Assembly: GCA_013399305.1 (NCBI GenBank)
Contig: VXAI01000182.1
Coordinates: 937,197 to 1,001,196, forward strand
Length of the DNA: 64,000 bases
Reading direction: 5' to 3'
Source of the DNA: Rostratula benghalensis
Taxonomy: Eukaryota; Chordata; Aves; Charadriiformes; Rostratulidae
In this document: one piece after another, positions 55,701 through 60,028 of the stretch
Layout: each line of letters starts with the position of its first letter
How positions within the stretch are numbered: the stretch's first letter is position 1
Made by a program: the position numbers and the translations under genes
Notes under the pieces: model-generated
Database searches by the model: none
What the model was told of the DNA's origin: nothing
The model's input: only the letters and a program-made list of their open reading frames with translations

Positions 55701-57142
55701 TTCTGAGACACAACAAAATTGATTTTTCAAAGACATCTGAAGTAACATTTTCTCTATCTGCTACTACAAAGTAACAGCCACAACCCAGGATCCCTTATTG
55801 TTCATGTATTGCACAAGTCTGAAAATAGATGGCAATGGGATTTGCAGCTGGCAGAATGGCTCCAAAGCTGAGAAGAATTTTTCTACCAAATTTTACACAA
55901 AAGCAGAAATGGGGCTCTGCGCTCCGGATCCCACATGATCCAGCAGATGCTGTTTCCAGTTTCAGCAAGTTTTCATTCAGAAGCAACTGCCTCCATGTTC
56001 AATAGCGCCCCATGGACCACATACAAGAACCTGTCAGCCTGTATAAATAAGAGGCCTGATTTAGAATTACCACAAAAATACAATAACACAATTTTTGTTT
56101 GGGAGAACTAAAAAACTGCCCCACCACCATTTCCCCATTATCTCAAAGGGGTGCAAATGTATGGCTCACCATGGTCCTACATGAGAACCAGCAAGCAACA
56201 ATTTTATCTCTCAATTCCCCAAAACACATGTATTTTTTATTGTAATGCTGACGCTCTAGCAAAACCTCCATGAGAAAACTCATCCGTGTCTCTTCCTCAT
56301 GGCATCTATGAATTTGGAAAGTTACAAATCTTTGGTTCAGGAAGGGCTCAAGGAGAATGAATTCACAATTACTATTTTAGCTCAATTTGAGTCAAGAGGG
56401 TTCGTTATCACTTCTGCATTGGTACCCGAAATTGACTGTTACGGCTGGCAGGATGTAGGCTAAATCCTGCAACTCACACCTGCTCAAAAATGTCATAACC
56501 AAAGGTGGAGGGGCCAAGGTGGCTTCCTGGCCATCCGAGAGCCATGGCACGCTGCTTTTCTCACAGGTAGCCTCTCCGTAAGGAGTGACCTCCTCACGCT
56601 GCTGCAGGAATGTGGGGACCTGTGAGGAGGCGATGGAGCCCAGCGCCTTCACCCCGACACCCGCAGCCCTCGGCCCTGCTCCTCCACCCCTTCGTCCTGC
56701 CCGGGGGAGCCCGAAACTCCACACACCTCCCTTGTGCTTTGCACAACAGCCTTCATACAATAACAGCCGCTCGCTGGGCTGAGCCTCCCAGTTTCCCACG
56801 TCCCTTCCCTGCCCAGACCTACTTTTCCATCCATCCCTCCCTCCCTCCTCCCTCGGGTTTCACCTCGCCCGCAGCCGGTCACAGGCTCGGGCCTGGCCTC
56901 CCTGTTGCAAGGCGGCCTCACATCAGCGGGTGCTCCCGGCCGGGAGGCGCCNNNNNNNNNNNNNNNNNNNNNNNNNNNNNNNNNNNNNNNNNNNNNNNNN
57001 NNNNNNNNNNNNNNNNNNNNNNNNNNNNNNNNNNNNNNNNNNNNNNNNNNNNNNNNNNNNNNNNCGAGCCCGCCGAGGGTGGGGTGGGAATGTTGGTGGG
57101 CGGCTGGCCCGGCCGCACTCACCTCCTGAAGTCAAAGGGCAT
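4620..57142 (-). CDS. ERGIC1: ERGIC1 (ERGIC-32), ER-Golgi intermediate compartment protein 1; exons 1-9 of an expected 10
   Basis: The coding sequence is the join of 57142-57123, 34445-34384, 26878-26806, 16662-16568, 15935-15811, 13327-13223, 8798-8738, 7571-7471 and 4742-4620 on the minus strand, 765 nt or 255 codons without a stop. I recognise the product by its MPFDFRR start, the [13 protein letters not shown] segment, a first membrane span rich in Cys/Leu/Phe (about residues 28-48), a lumenal domain with an N-I-S sequon at N74, and FRYDLSPI at 231-238. Known of the family: ERGIC1 belongs to the Erv41/Erv46 group, has short cytosolic ends and a large lumenal loop, cycles in COPII/COPI carriers and associates with ERGIC3 (Erv46). 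Human ERGIC1 has 290 residues, so about 35 codons, including the second span, are missing and should lie left of base 1. All introns are GT-AG and all phases join, so this looks like a functional gene rather than a pseudogene. Confidence 0.97.
4743..7470 (-). other. ERGIC1: ERGIC1 intron 8
   Basis: 2,728 bp. GTAAAG donor next to exon 8 and CTTTTCCAG acceptor next to exon 9. The content is unique, AT-rich sequence with short A and T runs around 6770-6860. No gene, RNA or transposon recognised. Confidence 0.85.
7471..7571 (-). CDS. ERGIC1: ERGIC1 coding exon 8 (residues 181-214, lumenal)
   Basis: 101 bp. Completes P181, then codes L182-K214, including [17 protein letters not shown] and [15 protein letters not shown]. 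The acceptor is GACTGCAG (AG at 7573-7572) and the donor GTAAAG begins at 7470. This is the very conserved late lumenal part of the family (Y-x-L-K-I-V-P-T-x-Y), and the match to human ERGIC1 is nearly complete. Confidence 0.97.
7572..8737 (-). other. ERGIC1: ERGIC1 intron 7
   Basis: 1,166 bp between exon 7 (GTATGT donor) and exon 8 (TGCAG acceptor). It contains one ambiguous base (n) at 8056 in a T-rich stretch. The 149-codon minus-strand ORF overlapping 8057-8506 resembles no family I know and I read it as chance. Confidence 0.85.
8738..8798 (-). CDS. ERGIC1: ERGIC1 coding exon 7 (residues 161-181, lumenal)
   Basis: 61 bp. Codes [20 protein letters not shown] and the first base of P181. 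The acceptor is TTTCCAG (AG at 8800-8799). The donor is GTATGT, beginning at 8737, weaker than the GTGAGT/GTAAGT used elsewhere in the gene. Compared with the human protein as I remember it, this short exon has about five changes in 20 residues and is the least conserved exon here. It has no long ORF of its own; it was located by phase and by fit between exons 6 and 8. Confidence 0.93.
9881..9907. repeat. Perfect 12-bp inverted repeat, 3-nt loop
   Basis: Arms TATATACCTATA (9881-9892) and TATAGGTATATA (9896-9907) are exact reverse complements around CAG. A third partial copy, AACCTATATACC, follows at 9908-9919. Probably a TA-rich slippage product. Confidence 0.9.
9991..10022. repeat. (TTTA)n microsatellite
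   Basis: About six TTTA units flanked by slightly irregular T-rich ends, inside intron 6 of ERGIC1. Confidence 0.95.
10781..11215 (+). mobile_element. CR1 LINE fragment, 3' end, plus orientation
   Basis: Carries the typical CR1 tail: a remnant of the end of the reverse transcriptase ORF ([11 protein letters not shown], then a stretch reading like [17 protein letters not shown] in broken frames), the segment with CCAGGCTGGATGGGGCTTTG, and the terminal ATTCTATGATTCTATGAT. 5'-truncated and not coding-competent. The 3' end has an odd extra stretch near 11145-11175 where most copies read straight from GGAACTAGATGATCTTTAAG to GGTCCC. Confidence 0.95.
11571..11627. repeat. G-rich tract followed by T-rich tract
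   Basis: A G8 run, then GGGG and GGG separated by short loops to 11597, could form a G-quadruplex on the plus strand. It runs into a TTTTG-type repeat to about 11627. Confidence 0.7.
13223..13327 (-). CDS. ERGIC1: ERGIC1 coding exon 6 (residues 126-160, lumenal)
   Basis: 105 bp, phase 0 at both ends, 35 codons. Codes [15 protein letters not shown], then [20 protein letters not shown]. The acceptor is TTTTAG (AG at 13329-13328) and the donor GTGAGT begins at 13222. V-P-G-N-F-H and H-x-I-x-x-L-S-F-G are hallmark segments of the ERGIC/Erv lumenal domain. Confidence 0.97.
13328..15810 (-). other. ERGIC1: ERGIC1 intron 5
   Basis: 2,483 bp. Between about 14050 and 14700 several overlapping ORFs of 90-104 codons occur on both strands in a moderately GC-rich stretch. 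None matches a family I know. No transposon recognised. Confidence 0.85.
15811..15935 (-). CDS. ERGIC1: ERGIC1 coding exon 5 (residues 84-125, lumenal)
   Basis: 125 bp. Completes L84 with TA, then codes V85-K125, from [18 protein letters not shown] through [10 protein letters not shown] to HFSINK. The acceptor is CCATGCAG (AG at 15937-15936) and the donor GTGAGT begins at 15810. GCRFEG (Cys115) and the GxxxxxK end are typical of the Erv41/46 lumenal domain. Intron 4, between this exon and exon 4, is only 632 bp, the shortest in the window. Confidence 0.97.
15936..16567 (-). other. ERGIC1: ERGIC1 intron 4 (short)
   Basis: 632 bp, the shortest intron seen in the gene here, with GTGAGT donor and CCATGCAG acceptor. 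Nothing else recognised in it. Confidence 0.9.
16568..16662 (-). CDS. ERGIC1: ERGIC1 coding exon 4 (residues 52-84, start of lumenal domain)
   Basis: 95 bp. Codes V53-E83 ([16 protein letters not shown], then [15 protein letters not shown]), plus one base of L84. The acceptor is CCTCCAG (AG at 16664-16663) and the donor GTGAGT begins at 16567. The exon carries the sequon N74-I75-S76 in the lumen-facing part, a likely N-glycan site, and Cys82. Strong match to the family's lumenal start. An acceptor two bases further in (CAGAG) would break the reading frame, so AG at 16664-16663 is preferred. Confidence 0.96.
18944..18970. repeat. (TCC)n microsatellite
   Basis: About nine TCC units in intron 3, polypurine-polypyrimidine in character. 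Confidence 0.95.
21348..21510 (+). mobile_element. MIR-like ancient SINE remnant
   Basis: The order of pieces follows a MIR: CATTAATTAAGC, CCTGAGAGGTAGGCAGCTAAG, a segment with CTGTCTCAAGGTCA, then GAGCAGGATTACAACTCCC. These correspond to the repeat's GAGGTAGGTA, AAGGTCACAC and CGGGATTCGAACCC parts. Judged by eye from memory of the consensus. Strongly diverged, not transcribed as such. Confidence 0.55.
22238..22270. repeat. CAAAA-type repeat
   Basis: Four AAAAC units followed by degenerate AAACC units. Low complexity, intron 3. Confidence 0.9.
22924..22939. repeat. Poly(A) run, 16 A
   Basis: Uninterrupted A16 without a recognisable retroelement on its 5' side. Confidence 0.95.
24256..24390 (+). 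mobile_element. MIR-like ancient SINE remnant
   Basis: Shows CTTTGTGAGATAAC, TTATTTATTACCACC, AAATGGTGGCACAGAGCTCTC and CCAGACCACGTAGAGCTCC, parallel to the MIR GAGGTAGGTA, CCCATTTTACAG, GGCACAGAGAGG and AAGGTCACACAG pieces. Diverged, and identified only by the order of motifs. Confidence 0.45.
26806..26878 (-). CDS. ERGIC1: ERGIC1 coding exon 3 (residues 28-52, first membrane span)
   Basis: 73 bp. Codes [19 protein letters not shown] and onward to E51, with split codons for I28 and I52 at its ends. The acceptor is TTTTCCAG (AG at 26880-26879) and the donor GTAAGT begins at 26805. Residues about 28-48 form an uninterrupted hydrophobic helix with a Cys31-Cys33 run, the first membrane anchor of the family. 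The lumenal side begins at about residue 49. No open reading frame of useful length marks this exon; it was found by matching the expected protein. Confidence 0.95.
27398..27905 (-). mobile_element. CR1 LINE fragment, 3' end, minus orientation
   Basis: The longest CR1 remnant here. On the minus strand an open frame of 142 codons (27860-27432) still reads as the C-terminal end of the CR1 ORF2 protein, with [19 protein letters not shown] and [17 protein letters not shown]. It starts at the canonical terminal AATCACAGAATGG (plus-strand view). The upstream part of the element is missing, as in most 5'-truncated copies. The relatively intact frame suggests a younger insertion than the others. Confidence 0.95.
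29850..30154 (+). mobile_element. Older CR1 LINE fragment, plus orientation
   Basis: Diverged copy. It still shows GGACAAGAGGCAATGG, ACTGGAACAGGCTGCTCAG, a CCTGGATGTGTTCCTG segment and the 3' tail GATCTCCAAAGGTCCCTTCC followed by worn octamers. The segment after CCTGGATGTG differs from the younger copies, suggesting another CR1 subfamily. The 5' boundary is uncertain and could lie some tens of bases further left. Confidence 0.85.
31986..32017 (+). repeat. AATAAA signal followed by A12 tract (possible retrocopy or LTR end)
   Basis: AATAAA at 31986-31991 is followed after 14 bases by twelve A at 32006-32017, the arrangement left by an inserted polyadenylated transcript. Upstream, 31936-31979 repeats CTGTAATCTG and TCTGATCTAT. 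The source transcript is not recognised. Confidence 0.5.
33084..33350 (-). mobile_element. Older CR1 LINE fragment, minus orientation
   Basis: In plus-strand view it begins TCACAGAAGCACAGAATAG, then has CCAACCCATCTGCTCAAAGCAGGGCCAG and GGGCAACCTGTTCCAG with TTTGTGTCCATTG near the far end, which is the reverse complement of a CR1 3' region of an older subfamily. 5'-truncated. The right boundary is approximate. Confidence 0.85.
34384..34445 (-). CDS. ERGIC1: ERGIC1 coding exon 2 (residues 7-28)
   Basis: 62 bp. After the G that completes Arg7, it codes F8 to I27, starting [10 protein letters not shown] and ending TYTGAI, plus the first base of I28. The acceptor is CTTTCAG, with AG at 34447-34446. 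The donor is GTAAGT, beginning at 34383. This is the cytosolic N-terminal part of the ERGIC_N domain, just before the first membrane span. Reading through the donor gives a stop three codons later, so the frame supports the splice. Confidence 0.97.
35221..35234. repeat. Short (CA)n microsatellite
   Basis: Six to seven CA units in intron 1, upstream side of exon 2 in genomic coordinates. Confidence 0.9.
40803..40818. repeat. Poly(A) run, 16 A
   Basis: Uninterrupted A16 in intron 1. No element recognised next to it. Confidence 0.95.
43751..43775. repeat. Poly(A) run, 25 A
   Basis: The longest homopolymer in the window. Located 6 bp before a 19-bp tandem duplication and 60 bp before a CR1 fragment. 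Confidence 0.95.
43782..43819. repeat. 19-bp tandem duplication
   Basis: ATATCTTCTATGTGAGTTG (43782-43800) and ATATCTTCTATGTGAATTC (43801-43819) match at 17 of 19 positions and lie head to tail. Confidence 0.95.
43835..44212 (+). mobile_element. CR1 LINE fragment, plus orientation
   Basis: Starts within the reverse transcriptase end ([14 protein letters not shown] in frame from 43820) and runs to a worn ATTCTACGATTCTA end. Contains CAGGCTGGATGGGGCTTTAAG and GGTGTCCCTGCCCAGGGCAGG. Open for 76 codons, then interrupted by a stop. It follows closely on an A25 tract and a 19-bp tandem duplication. Confidence 0.95.
44717..44739. repeat. Poly(A) run, 23 A
   Basis: Uninterrupted A23, followed by GAGAGATTACA. 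No retroelement body recognised upstream. Confidence 0.95.
46820..46915 (-). mobile_element. MIR-like ancient SINE remnant, minus orientation
   Basis: Plus-strand reading GAATTCTGCCCCCAGCACTG, ACTCACTGCGTAATTTC, CGTCTCCAGCTTCTCCATTTTGC resembles the reverse complement of MIR (TGCCACTTACTAGCTGTGTGACC, CCTCAGTTTCCTCATCTGTA). Identification by eye. Confidence 0.5.
49265..49530 (-). mobile_element. CR1 LINE fragment, minus orientation
   Basis: In plus-strand view begins with ATCATAGAATCACAGAATGG, the canonical CR1 3' end, then TTGGAAGGGACCTTAAAGATC, CCATCCAGCCTGGCCTTGAAC and AATTTCTTCCTGAGATCTAATC. Only about the last 265 bp of the element remain. A G-rich run at 49554-49570 lies just past the truncation point. 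Confidence 0.95.
49554..49570. repeat. G-run interrupted by one C
   Basis: G5-C-G11, adjacent to the truncated end of the CR1 at 49265-49530. Confidence 0.95.
49811..49885 (+). mobile_element. MIR-like ancient SINE remnant
   Basis: AACTGAGGCTCAGAAAGGGA, CTACTTGCCTGAAGCTG and GAATCACAGAACCCTGACTT line up with the MIR core AACTGAGGCTCAGAGAGG, GTGACTTGCCCAAGGTC. Short and diverged. Confidence 0.5.
56952..57064. other. Assembly gap (113 N)
   Basis: 113 consecutive undetermined bases inside the CpG island, 58 bp into intron 1 from the exon 1 donor. Probably a sequencing failure in GC-rich DNA. It does not interrupt any coding exon. The true length is unknown. Confidence 0.98.
57123..57142 (-). 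CDS. ERGIC1: ERGIC1 coding exon 1 (start codon; residues 1-7)
   Basis: The exon codes MPFDFR plus two bases (AG) of the Arg7 codon, completed by the first G of exon 2. The donor is GTGAGT, beginning at 57122. The start has a good context on the minus strand, with A at -3 (CCAACATGC). This ATG is chosen because the known family proteins begin MPFDFRR. The frame stays open upstream to an ATG at 57571, but that stretch is GC-rich CpG-island sequence without any family similarity, so I treat it as 5' UTR and promoter. The short cytosolic N-terminus continues in exon 2, 22.7 kb away. Confidence 0.95.
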
Positions 57143-57300
57143 GTTGGTGGCGGGCCCCGGGCAGGCTGTGGGCCCCGCCGCCCCCGGCCCCGGCTTCTCG
57201 CCTCGCTGCCGCCGGCTGCAGGGCCAGGAAGTGACGGCCCCCGCCGCCGCGCAGCACCAGCCCATTGGGCGGCTGGAGCCGGCCGCCGCTTCCGCCGCCG
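57143..57300 (-). promoter_or_regulatory. ERGIC1: ERGIC1 proximal promoter and 5' UTR (CCAAT box, GC box, ETS sites)
   Basis: Directly upstream of the start codon, very GC- and CpG-rich and without an obvious TATA box. On the coding (minus) strand a CCAAT box reads at 57268-57264, overlapping a GC box (GGGCGG on plus, 57267-57272). AGGAAGTGACG at 57226-57236 joins an ETS core and a CRE half-site, and CTTCCG at 57289-57294 is a second ETS core. CCAAT boxes usually lie 60-100 bp before the start of transcription, which would put the start near 57170-57210 and give a short 5' UTR. That position is inference. Confidence 0.6.
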
Positions 57301-59761
57301 GGTTACGGGCAGCGGCGGGAGCGGCGGACCCCGGGGGGCGGCGGGTAGCCGGGGGGCACCCCGTGGGCCTCACCGCGCCACAGCCCGCCGCCCCGGCAGC
57401 TCCGCGGGGCACTCCGCGGACCCCGGGTGTCCCCGCAGCCCCCCTCACTGAGGGGCCCCTCGATGCCCAGCAGCTTCGAGGGCCCTGCCGGCACCCCGTG
57501 GTGCTCTCCTCGGCACCCCGCGGCCTCCTCAGGCCGCCGACCCTCTCGGTGCCCAAGCACCCTCTCAGCACCTCTGGGGCCCTGGCAGCCCCCTGCTGTC
57601 CCCACAGCCGTGGGGCTCCCGGGGATGATACAGCCCGGGGGAGTAGGCCCAGCCGTGGGGGGGATGGCTGGCCGGGATGAGTTGTTGAATTGAGTTGTCA
57701 CACGGGGTGTTGGAGTCTGCCAGCTCCCCGGCAGCCGTCCCCAGCGGACATGAGCTCCCTCAGCCCAGCCAGGGGGACTGCCCGGGCCTGCGGGTCTGAG
57801 CACAGCACCTCAAGTGGGAGCCATGTTTTGGGTTTTGACGGCCATCTCTTGCAGTCTTGGCATCACAATAATAACAGCTCGTGTTTGTGTCTGCAGCACA
57901 GTCTTTTCTCTGTCTGGAGTCAGAGTCAAGCCACAGTGACAGAGGGGGAAAAGTCTTGCACTCTAAAGTGCCCCTAAAGGAAGGAGGAGCACCCCTGCAC
58001 CACCAAGACCTGCACCCCCACACACCTCTCCCCGGGAGAGGGTGAACACCTCTGGTGCCAGCATGGCCATGGCTCTTTCACTTTCTCTTGCAAATCCTTC
58101 TGCAGTTTTACTGGAGGTTGAGGGATTAAGAAAAAGCTCCCTGTGCTTTAGGCAAGACATGCCCCCAGTATTGCTGTTTTGCCTGAAGTACTGATGCTTT
58201 TATCTCGAGCGTGTCCCCACCGGGTGTAACGCAGTGCACGTGGTTAATCCCACACTGCTCCACACACCACACCACCCCCGGGGCCTTCCCTTAATAATGT
58301 CACCTGCTAATAACATCAGTCAGGGACTTTTGCTGCAGATAAAGCGTGATCACTGCCGTATGGAGAAGAGCTGTCACTCACCTACGGTCTGCATTATATT
58401 ACAGTGCAGGACAAAATACAACTACTCTTGCCTTTTAAGTCTGATAGCAGGGCAAGAGAAAGATGAAAATGACAGCAATCTAAATATGCTGTGTGCAACA
58501 TACTGCATTTCTAATCGATTCTGCAGCTTTCTTCCTCCTGCTGTCATCACGTCTGTCCTTAAAGATTCACATCTTTCCATTTTTCTTTTCACCCAGAAAC
58601 CAGGCCCGTATCTGGATAAAGAAAGAAATTCAGATTGAAACAAGCAGAGAAAAACTACTGATGAGCCACAGCTGTTAATCAATGCCATAATCTTTCAAAA
58701 CAAATGATAATTCATCCTGGGAATATACAAAACCAAACTGGAGGAATCCCAGGGATGAGATAACAAGACACAATCCCTCAGAAACCCCCAGGGAACAGAT
58801 AAAAATACCTAATTGCTTTTTTTTGATCTCAGACATTTAAATTATCCAACCGCATTGTGCAAGCATATTCAGCAGATTGCTAACTGATCAGCCAGGGAAT
58901 CCTGCTGCATTTCGCATTGTGCTCCAAAAATCAGCAACCCACTGAAGTTAATGAGGCAATTCTCATCTCTCAGGAGGTCAAACCAATTACACAGGCATAG
59001 CCAGCGGGTACTATCTGTAGTGGAAAAAACCCAAAACAATGCCTATCAAGTCAGAGTTACACAACTAAGTGCTCATCGAGGCTCCTGGCAAGGCCCCGGT
59101 ATCATTAGCTGTTATTAACTGTCTTGTGCAAAGGCATCAGCTCTCTCAGGAGCCAAGAGAGGGCTGAAGTGGTTACAAAACCACTTCACTTGCACGGCAG
59201 ACAAATCTTGAGGTGGCCTTGAAGAGTCGTTCCCTTTGGAGGCTCAAGGTTCAGGAACATCGGAGCTCACATCGTGATTTTGTTTGCAACTAAAAGGTCA
59301 AACTCTGAAGAAAGTAATGAGCTCAGAGCAGCGCCAGGACAGCTTTCCAACTGGGTCCAGCTCACTTACATCCTTGCCAAGGGAAGAAGAAGTTAATGCC
59401 CTGAGATAAGACCCTCGTCACGATATTGTTTAATTACATAAGGCTTCTAGGGAGCCTGAGATAAGAACAGGAATTTGTCCACAGTCCAGCTGGGTGCGGC
59501 TGCTTAGATCATGTTGTGTATTAGAATGGGAACTAAAAGCACGGGTTTATTCGAGGTGGTTGTCACACCATTAGAACTGCAATGAGTAAAGTGATACTGA
59601 CAACTGATTTAAAAGTTATTTCTCTTTTTCATGTGAGCAATAAACGAACATGTTTCTGACAAGAGGAGCCCTAAAGCTGTCTTGCTTCTCTTCAAATTGC
59701 ATTAGGAACATCGATTGAGCCAAACTGCTACCTTAAAATCAGTAAATATATAATTTGAGAA

Positions 59762-59845
59762 CCCTTATCAATGAAGAAACTGAAGCAGAGCTATGAATTG
59801 ACTCACCTAAGGCTGTAGAATAAGATCAGCTTCAGCTCTAAAATT
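59762..59845 (+). mobile_element. MIR-like ancient SINE remnant
   Basis: ATGAAGAAACTGAAGCAGAG, GAATTGACTCACCTAAGGCTG and a following CAGCTTCAGCTCTAAAA resemble the MIR core GATGAGGAAACTGAGGCAGAG, GTGACTTGCCTAAGGTC. Lies upstream of ERGIC1. Confidence 0.5.
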
Positions 59846-60012
59846 AGCAAACAAATCCCTTCATTCCTAATTCTGTATTCATAATTGTTCTTGCAAAAAA
59901 TATTTTCCTCATTCCAGTTCACTTTCATATAGACAAATCAGATCATGGGTGACTCTATCTGAATTCCTAACTAATGCCTCACAGCAACAAAACTGGTACT
60001 TCCTTTCTATTT

Positions 60013-60028
60013 AAAAAAAAAAAAAAAA
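60013..60028. repeat. Poly(A) run, 16 A
   Basis: Uninterrupted A16 in upstream intergenic DNA. No element recognised beside it. Confidence 0.95.

Larger units (their letters stand above)
34446..57122 (-). other. ERGIC1: ERGIC1 intron 1 (22.7 kb)
   Basis: 22,677 bp from the exon 1 donor to the exon 2 acceptor. It contains CR1 fragments at 43835-44212 (antisense) and 49265-49530 (sense), long A-runs at 40803-40818, 43751-43775 and 44717-44739, a 19-bp tandem duplication at 43782-43819, MIR-like remnants near 46820-46915 and 49811-49885, a cruciform-capable palindrome at 36597-36624, and a G-run at 49554-49570. The 5' end lies in the CpG island and includes the assembly gap. ORFs of up to about 150 codons occur (for example 48695-49153 plus, proline-rich), but none resembles a known protein. 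Confidence 0.85.
56580..57660. promoter_or_regulatory. CpG island covering ERGIC1 exon 1
   Basis: Dense CG dinucleotides and high GC from about 56.6 to 57.66 kb contrast sharply with the AT-rich flanks. It spans the first exon, the start of intron 1, the gap and the proximal promoter, as expected for a broadly expressed housekeeping gene. Long ORFs on both strands here, up to 356 codons including the gap, are the usual by-product of GC-rich sequence lacking stops. Confidence 0.85.

Noticed and set aside
56610..57680. Longest ORF in the window, 356 codons on the plus strand
   Set aside because: It crosses the 113-N gap and lies in a CpG island lacking stop codons. Composition is Pro/Ala/Arg/Gly-rich, matches no family, and overlaps the minus-strand ERGIC1 start.
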